From: a virus
IMG/VR virus record: IMGVR_UViG_3300020445_000003
Span: 1 to 55,050 of that record
DNA length: 55,050 bases
Direction: 5' to 3' (one strand)
The translations under genes and the position numbers were made by a program. Below the pieces are notes generated by a model. It saw nothing but the letters and a program-made list of their open reading frames with translations, was not told the DNA's origin and did not search any database. Shown in pieces: positions 46,280 through 54,270 of the stretch (its first letter is position 1; each line of letters opens with the position of its first letter).

Positions 46280-47568
46280 TATACTGCAAGTTTAGTAAGT
46301 AGTAAATTTGATGCTATAATATTTACATCATCCGAAGAATTGTCCATTATAATGTTACCTCCACCACCAGTAGGTATAGGTATAGGTATAGGAACGATTC
46401 CACCACCACTTGGAGGTTGCATTCCCTCTGGCACCATAACAATAACTTGATTCTTATTGAAATCTATATTAGATACCTTATTTTCTTTTGGTACAACATC
46501 ATAAACATCAGGATTTGGAAATACATCCATAAAATCCCACCACTGATTCAATCCTCCTCCTTTATTCATTTTTAATTCAAACTTATCTTCTCCTGTCTTT
46601 TTATCCGAAAATCCAATATCCATATCTCTCAAGGATTGCTTCGTGCCATTTGATTTTAATCTATATGTATCACTATTAATTAAAGAACATCCCTTACAAA
46701 AATCATCAACTACATTATCAAATTTATTTAAAGTATTAGAAAATGACAATCCAGATTCCACTTTAGGTGTATCTTTAGATTTATATTTAGATTTATCTTT
46801 AGATTCACCCTTTACCTTTGAATAAATCCCCTTCATTATCTCCTCTCCCAAAAGACCACCAACAAGACCACCAATAACTTCACCAGCAACTAACAAAGGT
46901 CCGTCTGGTATCAAAAATCCCAAACCAGCACCTATACCTGCAGCAGTTAATCTTGAACCAACCTCATATCCTACACCACCTACAACTGCTTCATCAGTAG
47001 GAGTTCCTGTTGCCATATCAATTCCTGCAGTAGCAATACCACCCCCGATACCACGTTTAAATAATCTTTTATTAAATCGGTTAAACCAATTAGACTTTTT
47101 AAGTATTTCTTCTGTTCCTTTACCCATAGTCACCTTTGTCTTCTTTGATCCTCCAAATAATCTTTGGAACCAATTAGTCTTTCTCGCAACAGTTACTCCA
47201 GTACCAAGTGCTGCTCCAGTAAAAACTCCCGTTTTAAGCATTCCCAATCCTGGAGCTTCAGGCATTTCAAACTCAGTTCCATCTAATATTTTCTTCAATA
47301 CAGATGCACCTACAATAGATGCACCACCTAATGCAAGTAATCCTAATAAACCAATTCCTCCACCCTTAACACTTATACCCTTTATATCCTTTTTCTTTGG
47401 TAATTTTATTTTTTCTAATTCTTTAGTACTAGAATCTATCCATTTAATAAATTTTGAATAATCTCTTTTCCTATTAAATTTTAAAGCCTTCACAGATACC
47501 ACAGAAGGATTAGTCGTAATTCTTCTGGCAGATTTAATTATTTCTGAATTGGATACTGCTATTGTCAT
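46279..47568 (-). CDS. Gly-rich hydrophobic virion protein, tail-interior candidate (429 aa)
   Basis: After a basic N-terminus (KALKFNRKRDYSKFIKWIDS) come several hydrophobic Gly/Ala-rich stretches: GGGIGLLGLLALGGASIVGA, GVFTGAALGTGV, AAGIGAGLGFLIPDGPLLVA and GEVIGGLVGGLLGEEIM. A Lys/Ser-rich linker and an acidic C-terminus with PIPIPIP follow. Such amphipathic segments are typical of tape-measure or membrane-penetrating tail proteins, but the length is short for a myovirus tape. It sits between gp27-like and a similar protein, with one-base overlaps on both sides. I do not assign a T4 name (gp29 is possible). Confidence is high for a gene, low for the role. Confidence 0.6.
   Translation of the reverse strand: MTIAVSNSEIIKSARRITTNPSVVSVKALKFNRKRDYSKFIKWIDSSTKELEKIKLPKKKDIKGISVKGGGIGLLGLLALGGASIVGASVLKKILDGTEFEMPEAPGLGMLKTGVFTGAALGTGVTVARKTNWFQRLFGGSKKTKVTMGKGTEEILKKSNWFNRFNKRLFKRGIGGGIATAGIDMATGTPTDEAVVGGVGYEVGSRLTAAGIGAGLGFLIPDGPLLVAGEVIGGLVGGLLGEEIMKGIYSKVKGESKDKSKYKSKDTPKVESGLSFSNTLNKFDNVVDDFCKGCSLINSDTYRLKSNGTKQSLRDMDIGFSDKKTGEDKFELKMNKGGGLNQWWDFMDVFPNPDVYDVVPKENKVSNIDFNKNQVIVMVPEGMQPPSGGGIVPIPIPIPTGGGGNIIMDNSSDDVNIIASNLLLTKLAV
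46371..46392. repeat. Hexanucleotide repeat coding PIPIPIP
   Basis: The plus strand has the unit taggta repeated about 3.5 times, which codes for an Ile-Pro run on the minus strand within the 429-aa protein. It is in frame, so length slippage would only change the Ile-Pro count. Confidence 0.7.
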
Positions 47569-48788
47569 TATGCTTCAACTATATTATACATTAATTTTGT
47601 CTCAAAATCACTATAACTATCTGGATTGTGTGCAGTATAGAAAGCAAAATCTTCTGAGTTATTTGGAGAAGAACTTGGATTTATAATTGGAGAAACTGCA
47701 GAAGGTTGATTATTATTTGTATTGACATTATATGGAACAAAAGTAACATTAGTTTTACTAGTTCCATTTTTTATATTATCAATATGCTTTGAAATATTAT
47801 TATTCGTAGTAGAATTGTTAATTAAATTATTTGCCGAAGATGTATTTGTTACAGTATTAGAAAAAGTATTAAAACTGACATCTCCTTCTTTAGAATAATT
47901 TTTCCCATCTACAGGAGTACCAAATACAAATGATTTAATTCCATCAGAAAATTTATCTAAAATATTATTAAATTTTGAAAGCAAATCTGGTGCAATACCA
48001 ACAGAATTAACATCACCATCTTTTGTTTTTAACATCTCGTTAAGACCCACACCAGCTCCAAAAGCAATTGGTAAACCTGCATATTTAATACCCTTAAGAC
48101 CCACTTTTGTTGCAAGTCTAGGATTTGATGCTACAAATAATGCTGTAACTATACCAGCACCTTTAAGCCACGGCATATAAGGTTCCATAAACTTACTAAC
48201 AGCATTACCTACCCATCCCTTAATTCTATCAGTAGTTTCTGGAAAAAATGTTTCTCCCAACCAATTTGTTAATGCTCCTCCTATTACTAAATTCAACAAA
48301 TTACCAATTATTCCACCACCAAGCAAACCACCACCACCTTTATTGGCAGCTAAACCTTTTAATTGCTCTGCAACTTTCTTAACAGCAACACGTAATATCT
48401 TTGCAATCTCAAAAGTTTCCACAAGAGTATTTCTAAGCAACTTCATACTCTTTTTAATCTTCTTCTCATTTCTCTTTGAACCAAATCCCATAAAATTAGA
48501 TAAAAATCTACCCTTACTTTCACCCTGACCTCTTTGATCAGTATTAGGTCTCAAATTATTAATCATAGATCCCACATTAGAGATCTTTGGTCTTATGAAA
48601 TTAGAAGCACGAGAAAGTACACCACCTTCACCAATTGGAGATTTAATTATAGGTTTCAAACCATCAATCATAGATCTCATATTAGAGATCTTTGGTCTTA
48701 TGAAATTAGAAGAACGAGCACGAGAAAATAAACCCCCTCCAATAATTGGAGATCTAAATGAAGGTATAATCGATGAAGTAATTGCCAT
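47568..48788 (-). CDS. Hydrophobic virion protein, tail-interior candidate (406 aa)
   Basis: The N-terminus contains two copies of a 35-residue unit (SNFIRPKISNMRSMID and SNFIRPKISNVGSMIN). Next comes a helical Lys-rich part (KKSMKLLRNTLVETFEIAK), then hydrophobic Gly-rich stretches (GGGGLLGGGIIGNLLNLVIG, GAGIVTALFVASNP). An Asn/Ser-rich linker leads to the end NPDSYSDFETKLMYNIVEA. It is one base away from the 429-aa protein and two bases after the 58-aa gene. It shares the overall plan with its neighbour, so both may line the tail interior or form a pore at the tip. The role is inferred from composition and position only. Confidence 0.6.
   Translation of the reverse strand: MAITSSIIPSFRSPIIGGGLFSRARSSNFIRPKISNMRSMIDGLKPIIKSPIGEGGVLSRASNFIRPKISNVGSMINNLRPNTDQRGQGESKGRFLSNFMGFGSKRNEKKIKKSMKLLRNTLVETFEIAKILRVAVKKVAEQLKGLAANKGGGGLLGGGIIGNLLNLVIGGALTNWLGETFFPETTDRIKGWVGNAVSKFMEPYMPWLKGAGIVTALFVASNPRLATKVGLKGIKYAGLPIAFGAGVGLNEMLKTKDGDVNSVGIAPDLLSKFNNILDKFSDGIKSFVFGTPVDGKNYSKEGDVSFNTFSNTVTNTSSANNLINNSTTNNNISKHIDNIKNGTSKTNVTFVPYNVNTNNNQPSAVSPIINPSSSPNNSEDFAFYTAHNPDSYSDFETKLMYNIVEA
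48545..48755 (-). repeat. Tandem 105-bp (35-aa) duplication in the 406-aa gene
   Basis: A 32-base stretch at 48576-48607 is identical to 48681-48712. The copies are 105 bases apart, in frame, and cover the repeated FIRPKISN.-SMI unit. The DNA identity points to a fairly recent duplication. Confidence 0.8.
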
Positions 48789-48965
48789 TTAGATATTTTC
48801 TTGTTTTGCTTTTAGATTTTCCTCTTCAATGTATTGATTTAGTAGTGCGAGATAGATTTCTCTTTCCCACGGTATCATATTTTCAATCTCAGTTAATGAA
48901 TATTTATGGTGTTGCATCAAAGAAAAATTTAACTTATAAAATGACTCAAGATCAATATGAGCCAT
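48789..48965 (-). CDS. Small acidic helical protein between gp26 and hub genes (58 aa)
   Basis: ATG at 48965 to TAA at 48789 gives 58 residues. It has LESFYKLNFSLMQHHKYSLT near the start, then EIENMIPWEREIYLALLNQY, and a helical acidic tail. It starts two bases after the TAG of gp26. A small protein with a PWEREIYLALL core behind gp26 is recalled from T4-like marine phages and is sometimes called a baseplate-hub assembly protein (gp51-type); this naming is uncertain. The location fits a chaperone for hub or tape proteins. It is not a fibre. Confidence 0.7.
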   Translation of the reverse strand: MAHIDLESFYKLNFSLMQHHKYSLTEIENMIPWEREIYLALLNQYIEEENLKAKQENI

Positions 48966-48967
48966 TA

Positions 48968-49693
48968 CTATCCGAAAAAATTTGCCAAACCCTCCAGAGT
49001 TACCTCACTCTCAACTTTTGTGTTTGGATTCTTCACCTTCATAGTATGAGATAATTTAGGCATAGTACTAAAGAACTCTTCAATTTGTTTAAATTGACTA
49101 GAACTTAGACTTTCAACCCAATCCTTCAATTCTTTCTTTGTACAATCAGATGCAGACCAGGAATCTTCCTGATCATATACCATATCTATACATGATGCAA
49201 CAATATCAAATGATTGCTGCACAGTAGATGCATTATCATCATTCATATCAAAATTATTTTTAATAAATTCACTTAATGATGGATACTTCATCCTAAGTGT
49301 CAAATTAGCATCTAAAGGAATCTCTCTTTTGTGGTTCTTATCCTTCTTGATTTCTATTTCATCAATATAAACCTTAACTGGAACAGTAGTCTCTTCATCA
49401 TCAGGACAAGTAACAACTAACTCAATTGCCTCTCCAACAGATTTCCCACGAACGTTCAAGAAAATATACTCAATATCAAATGTAGGTAAAGCATCTACTT
49501 TAACACCACGAGTCTGAATACATTCCTTTAAAGTTGATTTAATGGCATTAGTAATCTGAGTTAAATCCTGACTCTCCAATGCAAGTATTAATACTTTCTC
49601 TTCTTTTACAAGAAATGGTCTATACTTTATTTTCTTCCCACTAGATGGAAGTACCAACTCATACGTTGGTGTTGTAATTTTTGGTAAAGGCAT
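48968..49693 (-). CDS. 26: gp26-like baseplate hub assembly protein (241 aa)
   Basis: The start PLPKITTPTYELVLPSSGKK and IKYRPFLVKEEKVLILALES match the T4_baseplate family (T4 gp26, 208 aa). So do VEYIFLN-type strands (FDIEYIFLNVRGKSVGEAIE) and the helical C-terminal half (LRMKYPSLSEFIKNNFDMND, IDMVYDQEDSW). In T4 gp26 acts in assembly of the baseplate hub in the cytoplasm. A perfect TATAAATA box lies 26 bases upstream of its ATG, and a hairpin element copy lies further upstream. It heads the hub run that ends at 40692. There is no Shine-Dalgarno; the leader is short. Confidence 0.85.
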   Translation of the reverse strand: MPLPKITTPTYELVLPSSGKKIKYRPFLVKEEKVLILALESQDLTQITNAIKSTLKECIQTRGVKVDALPTFDIEYIFLNVRGKSVGEAIELVVTCPDDEETTVPVKVYIDEIEIKKDKNHKREIPLDANLTLRMKYPSLSEFIKNNFDMNDDNASTVQQSFDIVASCIDMVYDQEDSWSASDCTKKELKDWVESLSSSQFKQIEEFFSTMPKLSHTMKVKNPNTKVESEVTLEGLANFFG

Positions 49694-49718
49694 AATGTGT
49701 GTAGCACTTCAGTATTTT

Positions 49719-49726
49719 TATTTATA
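49719..49726 (-). promoter_or_regulatory. Late promoter box TATAAATA
   Basis: The minus strand reads TATAAATA, identical to the T4 late consensus, 26 bases upstream of the gp26 ATG at 49693. It is the best late promoter in the window and should drive the hub operon. Confidence 0.8.
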
Positions 49727-49751
49727 GCACTTTTTTGAAAAACCCCTTGGC

Positions 49752-49807
49752 TCAAAAAATTGCCTGACTTTTTTTTGCGTCTTTTTTGAAACTAAAAGCT
49801 AATTTTC
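49752..49807 (-). repeat. Intergenic hairpin element, copy 2
   Basis: This copy shares 26 identical bases (49753-49778) with 29013-29038 and further matches such as GAAACTAAAAG. TCAAAAAA at 49752-49759 pairs with TTTTTTGA at 49782-49789, an 8-bp stem. Compared with copy 1, the outer pair changes from C-G to T-A, so pairing is kept. It lies between the end of the gp54-like gene (49818) and the late promoter of gp26, the same between-transcript setting as copy 1. Confidence 0.75.
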
Positions 49808-49817
49808 CCCCACAGTT

Positions 49818-50035
49818 TTAACGTGGTACTTTTGGTGGAGTTCTTGGACCAGGATTGCCAGTTGTTCTATTTAACTTTGGTGGATTTCTTTGTAAATCAT
49901 TATTCAAAGACGAATTAAAATCAGAACGTGGTAGTTTTGGTGGTGTTCTTGGGCCAGGATTACCAGTTATTCTATCTAACTTTGGTGGAGTTCTTGTACC
50001 AGGATTGCCAGTTATTCTATCCAATTCTGGTTCTG
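49818..50035 (-). repeat. Tandem Pro-rich repeats at the gp54-like C-terminus
   Basis: The coding DNA holds three clear and one degenerate copy of a unit of about 45 bases that encodes PPKLDRITGNPGPRT, with one copy split by an insert (SDFNSSLNNDLQRN). Copies differ at a few bases only, for example ttggtggagttcttg near 49830 and 49980. Confidence 0.75.
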
Positions 50036-51032
50036 GATTAATATTTGGCAAGTCGTTACCAATAACCGTTTCTCTAAATTCGTCACCATTAAAATATGAA
50101 TTAGGATCATCGAAATCTAAATCATTCAGATTATTAGACCAAGGATAATTATTTTTCCTTTGTGGAGCACCTTCAGTTAATGCTCTTTGTGCTTTAGATT
50201 GAGTTACTATGGCTTGTGTAGGCATATAAACCTTACTGTTAGTAGCAATATTATTAGTACCAGAATAAGTTGATGTTTTACCACCATTATCTTTAACAGT
50301 AATATATCTGGTATATCCAAATATAATTGTTACTCTTGATAATGTGCTACCATCATAACTTACAGGAACTGCAGTAACCTGTTTAGGAAATGCATCAATT
50401 AATTGATAAGATAATAATGGTTGAGCATTTCCAGTACTACTAGAACTATTTGGATTATTAAAAAAGGATCTTTCAAATTTAGTAATACTTATTTTTCTCT
50501 TATACTTTCCAGGATATCTAAGTTTATAATAAGAATTGGTATCTACCATACCATCTTGTGCATTTGAACCACCGCTATATTGACCATTAACACTGTACAA
50601 TGGATTGATATAATTAACCCACTCTTCAAATAAACGAAGGATATTATACTGATCATCTATGTAAAAGGTTACTTCAAAATCAGGCCATACTCTTCTGGTA
50701 GGCATATACTCCAACATACCTTGATATGATCCTGGTTGCTCAGTCATATCAAAATTTACTCCAGGAAGTATTGCTTCTGATGCAAAGAAATCATAAGACA
50801 TACTACTAGAAGAATAGTCATCAAAGATTCCACTACGTGTTAAATGACCATCTAAATTATTTGCTCCAGTAACATTCCTATTAAGATGTAATGATATTTT
50901 AAATTGACTCGAAACAGAAAGACCTTTGAACAAATCCTTTGCCGAAGGTAATGCATTTCTACCACTATCAGTAACTCTAGGAGTAGCTACTTTCAAATAT
51001 AGTGGATCTACCCTATTAGACGCTGATCCCAT
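49818..51032 (-). CDS. 54: gp54-like tail tube initiator with repetitive C-terminal tail (404 aa)
   Basis: The core (FKGLSVSSQFKISLHLNRNV, FFASEAILPGVNFDMTEQPG, GMLEYMPTRRVWPDFEVTFY, LFEEWVNYINPLYS) has the tail-tube fold pattern of gp19/gp54 proteins. I recognise it as the T4 gp54-like initiator that starts tube growth on the baseplate. Residues 333-404 are a Pro/Arg-rich tail of DRITGNPG.RTPPKL repeats that T4 gp54 lacks. It is divergent from gp4, with a 35-base gap, and the hairpin element follows it. The core assignment is fairly sure; the role of the tail is unknown. Confidence 0.75.
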   Translation of the reverse strand: MGSASNRVDPLYLKVATPRVTDSGRNALPSAKDLFKGLSVSSQFKISLHLNRNVTGANNLDGHLTRSGIFDDYSSSSMSYDFFASEAILPGVNFDMTEQPGSYQGMLEYMPTRRVWPDFEVTFYIDDQYNILRLFEEWVNYINPLYSVNGQYSGGSNAQDGMVDTNSYYKLRYPGKYKRKISITKFERSFFNNPNSSSSTGNAQPLLSYQLIDAFPKQVTAVPVSYDGSTLSRVTIIFGYTRYITVKDNGGKTSTYSGTNNIATNSKVYMPTQAIVTQSKAQRALTEGAPQRKNNYPWSNNLNDLDFDDPNSYFNGDEFRETVIGNDLPNINPEPELDRITGNPGTRTPPKLDRITGNPGPRTPPKLPRSDFNSSLNNDLQRNPPKLNRTTGNPGPRTPPKVPR

Positions 51033-51067
51033 CTAAATACTCTTGACTTAGTTATACTATACTATGT
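51033..51067. promoter_or_regulatory. Divergent intergenic region between gp54-like and gp4
   Basis: These 35 bases separate two divergent genes and must hold at least one promoter if each is the first gene of its transcript. Plus-strand TCTAAATA at 51032-51039 is one base off the late box, 29 bases before the gp4 ATG. TTGACT at 51043-51048 has no well-spaced -10 inside the gap. No clear minus-strand promoter is seen. Confidence 0.4.
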
Positions 51068-51508
51068 ATGTCATATAATGGTAAATATCGGCCAAGATAC
51101 CCAAGAAAGTACAAAGGCGACCCAACAAATATAGTTTATAGGTCACTTTGGGAAAGAAAGTTTATGAATTATTGTGACTTGAATGAAAGTGTTAATGAAT
51201 GGCAGTCAGAAGAATTCTTTATTCCATACGTATCTCCTCTAGACAATAGAGTACATAGATACTTTCCAGACTTCTTAATTAAATACAAAGATAGTAAAAA
51301 AAGATTAAGAACTATGGTTGTTGAAGTGAAACCTAAGAAAGAAACAAAGATGCCACCCACAAATCCAAAGAAGAGAACAAAATCGTGGGCATATTCTGTA
51401 AGAAACTGGGCAATCAACCAAGCAAAGTGGAAAGCAGCAAGAGAATTTTGTAAGGATAGAAACTACGAATTCAAAATTATGACAGAAGATGATCTAGGTA
51501 TCAAATAA
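51068..51508 (+). CDS. 4: Head completion protein gp4, PD-(D/E)XK nuclease fold (146 aa)
   Basis: The sequence YRSLWERKFMNYCDL, RYFPDFLIKY and TMVVEVKPKKETKM shows the TnsA-like PD-(D/E)XK arrangement: E29, D68 (after P67), E86 and K88. The length (146) equals T4 gp4 (about 150), which completes the head after packaging. The later part (SWAYSVRNWAINQAKWKAAR) gives the helix that follows the core. The stop overlaps the next start (TAATG), so it is the first gene of a four-gene plus-strand run. Identity is sure from length, order and motif. Confidence 0.9.
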   Translation: MSYNGKYRPRYPRKYKGDPTNIVYRSLWERKFMNYCDLNESVNEWQSEEFFIPYVSPLDNRVHRYFPDFLIKYKDSKKRLRTMVVEVKPKKETKMPPTNPKKRTKSWAYSVRNWAINQAKWKAAREFCKDRNYEFKIMTEDDLGIK

Positions 51509-52050
51509 TGCCAAGAAAAACACTCAAAGAAAGAAGAGAAAGAGATGCTGCAAGGGAACTGGAGTTATCTAATGATACCACTATTGGTGGAAGAATATTA
51601 GAAAAATCCAGGACAACTGCTGGTACTGATGCAGACTGGTTTGCCAATGAATTATATATGGAATTGTCTGCAGTATCGGAAGAAAGATTCCCACAAGTAG
51701 GTGAGTTATGTTACTTCTCATATGGTGCAGCATTCGGTGATAAGTACCCGTGGTGGGATAAAAGACCACTAGCATACATACTGGATATTAAACTAGATCA
51801 CATACTTGGTGCGAACCTACACTACTACAATCCAGACATAAGATCATCAATTGCTGGTTCCCTGATAAATAAAAGAGAAGCTCGATTACCAGATAAAACA
51901 TTACATAGGTATTTCATTACTAATATGGATGGTTTATTAATTGTCCCAGAGGATTCTAAAGAGTGGGCTGACGTTGCAATGCTAGTTACTGAAAAGTTTG
52001 TTAATAAATATGGTAACGTGTCACCAGAAACAGTTTGGGATAGTCCTTAA
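51508..52050 (+). CDS. Conserved phage protein between gp4 and gp48 (180 aa)
   Basis: The basic N-terminus (MPRKTLKERRERDAARELEL) is followed by a central pattern GELCYFSYGAAFGDKYPWWD then KRPLAYILDIK. I associate this pattern with small structural proteins of T4-like marine phages. No Cys pairs, signal or membrane segment. It overlaps gp4 and gp48 by one base each, so it should be made in step with head completion and tube-baseplate genes. A DNA end protector (gp2-like) or a baseplate accessory are both possible, and I cannot choose. The gene is sure; the product is not. Confidence 0.65.
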   Translation: MPRKTLKERRERDAARELELSNDTTIGGRILEKSRTTAGTDADWFANELYMELSAVSEERFPQVGELCYFSYGAAFGDKYPWWDKRPLAYILDIKLDHILGANLHYYNPDIRSSIAGSLINKREARLPDKTLHRYFITNMDGLLIVPEDSKEWADVAMLVTEKFVNKYGNVSPETVWDSP

Positions 52051-53582
52051 TGCAAGAAAAAATAAGCACAAAAAAATATAACGGTAAAGAATATGTTCTT
52101 TTCTATGATGCTGCCAATGGTGATCATTCATTGCAAAAGGTTGGACCACAATTCATTACTGTATTTGAAAATGGAACTATGACTAAAGCAGGTGAGGAAG
52201 AATTTTCTTCAGGAAGTGCAGAAGTTGTAAAGGATATAAAAAGTGATATAGCAACCGCATTCAAGAACTCAGGTGGAACTTCTAATGCTTCAGTTAATCC
52301 ATATCCAGAAGCTGAAGTGACTACAACTGGAACAAGTGTTCTGGATGTAATAAAAGATAATGTTACTACTGGTATATCATCTATAACTTCTACAATTCAA
52401 GATTTCACTAGTGAATGGAGTATAGATAAAGAATTATTAAAAAATAAATTCTCAAACATAACAGAACATACAATAAAAGAATTGATGAGAAGAGGACCAT
52501 TAAACTATCCTCAAGATGCACTATACAGCAACAGACAAAGTGGATTTAATCAAGACCACGTTCGCATCACACAATACACATACAGACCACCAAGAGGAAA
52601 CACATTTACAGGTGGAGGTAAAGAAAATTTTGGTGTAAAAGAATTTACAAATATAGTAACAGAAGGTTTGCAAAGAACTACACCATTAGAAAAATACTTA
52701 GGTATGGTAAAATTACCAATGCCCACAGATATAAGTGATAGTAATAATGTAAATTGGGGATCAGATAGTATGAATAATCTATCTGCTGCAATGACAGCAG
52801 GTGTGATGAACAATCTAGGTGGTGCTGCTCTTGGTGCTGCTGCTGGTAGCCTAAAGGGATTTGCTGGTCTTGGTGCAATAGCAGGTATACTTGGCGAACA
52901 ACAATTGAAAGGGAACCTTAATCTGGATACCAAAGAAGGTTGGCAAGATCTTGGAAATAAATTAAAAGGTGTATATAAGGGTGCTGGAGGAGTACTATTA
53001 AACTCAACATTATCTTCTAAAGTCCTATCATCTGCTGGAGTACAAGTATCTCCCGAAGCAATACTAGCAAGAGGATATGGTGTCATTCCAAATGCAAATA
53101 TGGAATTACTATTTCAATCTCCTGCACTTAGAAGTTTTTCATTCAACTGGAAAATGACACCAAGAGATGAGGATGAAGCAAGAATAATAAAAAATATAAT
53201 TAGATTCTTCAAACAAGGAATGGCTGCTAGAAAGATGGACGGTTCTGCTGGAGACTCTTCAGTATACTTAGGTACACCAAATGTATTCCATGTTCAATAT
53301 AAGACTAACCAAGACCAAAATATGGAAGGTTTAAATAGAATTAAAACTTGTGCTTGTACTGGATGTTCTATTAACTATACTCCTGATGGTGTATGGTCTG
53401 CATATGAAGAAGGTCAACCAGTCAGTACAATAATGGCACTAAGATTCCAAGAACTAGAACCTATATACGATACCGATTATCAAAATAAAATTGTTGAAGG
53501 TAGAGTATTTAATGAGAATCCAACATATACTGATGATCAAGGTGATCTTTATCCAATAGGAATCAATGAGGTAGGATACTAA
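52050..53582 (+). CDS. 48: gp48 baseplate tail-tube junction protein (510 aa)
   Basis: The C-terminal half contains PALRSFSFNWKMTPRDEDEA and RIIKNIIRFFKQGMAARKMD, then LGTPNVFHVQYKTN, the typical block of T4 gp48, the cap between baseplate and tube. The middle has an Ala/Gly-rich hydrophobic insert (GGAALGAAAGSLKGFAGLGA) absent from the shorter T4 protein (364 aa). The N-terminal 90 residues (YNGKEYVLFYDAANGDHSLQ) are an extra domain. It overlaps both neighbours by one base. It acts at the end of baseplate assembly and starts tube assembly with gp54. Identity is strong. Confidence 0.85.
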   Translation: MQEKISTKKYNGKEYVLFYDAANGDHSLQKVGPQFITVFENGTMTKAGEEEFSSGSAEVVKDIKSDIATAFKNSGGTSNASVNPYPEAEVTTTGTSVLDVIKDNVTTGISSITSTIQDFTSEWSIDKELLKNKFSNITEHTIKELMRRGPLNYPQDALYSNRQSGFNQDHVRITQYTYRPPRGNTFTGGGKENFGVKEFTNIVTEGLQRTTPLEKYLGMVKLPMPTDISDSNNVNWGSDSMNNLSAAMTAGVMNNLGGAALGAAAGSLKGFAGLGAIAGILGEQQLKGNLNLDTKEGWQDLGNKLKGVYKGAGGVLLNSTLSSKVLSSAGVQVSPEAILARGYGVIPNANMELLFQSPALRSFSFNWKMTPRDEDEARIIKNIIRFFKQGMAARKMDGSAGDSSVYLGTPNVFHVQYKTNQDQNMEGLNRIKTCACTGCSINYTPDGVWSAYEEGQPVSTIMALRFQELEPIYDTDYQNKIVEGRVFNENPTYTDDQGDLYPIGINEVGY

Positions 53583-54238
53583 TGGCATACTTCGAAGAAT
53601 TACCAGACATATCTTATGTCTCTCTTTTACCTAAGACTGGAAACAATGATGAAAGAATCACTGTTAAAAATATATTTAAAAGAGCAAAATTAAGAACTGA
53701 TATTGACCAGGCAATTACAGGATTTACTTACTACCAAATACCAGAAAATACTAGACCAGATGTTGTTGCACAGGACATTTATGGTGATCCAGAATTGGAT
53801 TGGGTTATATTAATAACAAATAATATTATGAACGTGAGGAATGAATGGCCACTAAGTAACAATGATTTATATGATTATATGTTAGAAAAATATGGTTCCG
53901 TAGAAAAACTCAATGAAATTAATCACTGGGAAACAACTGAAATAAGAGACAACTTCACTCGAATTCTTCTTAGAAGTGGATTGGAAGTAGATAAAGAATT
54001 CACATTCACATATAGCATATCAAATACAACATATACAGTTAATCCTACGGTTGCAGTTACAAATGAAGACTATGAGATTAGAAAAAATGACAGTAAAAGA
54101 ACTATTAAATTATTAAAACCACAATACTTATCAACATTCGTAAAAGATATGAGAAATATAATGAAATACGAAACATCTTCACAGTATATCAATAGAACAA
54201 CTAAAGCAGCATATAATCCAAACGCCACTGGGGTATAA
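53582..54238 (+). CDS. 53: gp53 baseplate wedge protein (218 aa)
   Basis: The N-terminal part (VKNIFKRAKLRTDIDQAITG, FTYYQIPENTRPDVVAQDIY, GDPELDWVILITNNIMN) matches T4 gp53, which has the same F.Y..I....RP..VA..IYG.P.L.WV.L..N pattern and is about 196 aa. The rest carries a short linker and IKLLKPQYLSTFVKDMRNIM at the end. It is the last gene of the plus-strand run and is followed at once by a terminator. In T4 it joins wedges to the hub in the baseplate. Confidence 0.9.
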   Translation: MAYFEELPDISYVSLLPKTGNNDERITVKNIFKRAKLRTDIDQAITGFTYYQIPENTRPDVVAQDIYGDPELDWVILITNNIMNVRNEWPLSNNDLYDYMLEKYGSVEKLNEINHWETTEIRDNFTRILLRSGLEVDKEFTFTYSISNTTYTVNPTVAVTNEDYEIRKNDSKRTIKLLKPQYLSTFVKDMRNIMKYETSSQYINRTTKAAYNPNATGV

Positions 54239-54240
54239 AA

Positions 54241-54263
54241 AAACCCCTCACTAGGAGGGGTTT
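54241..54263. terminator. Intrinsic terminator between gp53 and gp32
   Basis: AAACCCCTC (54241-54249) pairs with GAGGGGTTT (54255-54263) in a 9-bp stem with a 5-base loop. On the minus strand it is followed by a run of about seven T, so it is a strong terminator for gp32. On the plus strand the T run is short but the stem may also stop gp53 transcripts. Confidence 0.85.
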
Positions 54264-54270
54264 GTGTATA

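Noticed and set aside
48782-49054. 90-aa open frame on the plus strand
   Set aside because: It covers the real 58-aa minus-strand gene and the end of gp26, and has no promoter or ribosome site.
52550-53086. 178-aa open frame on the minus strand
   Set aside because: It is opposite the core of gp48, whose motifs are clear, and has shadow-type composition.
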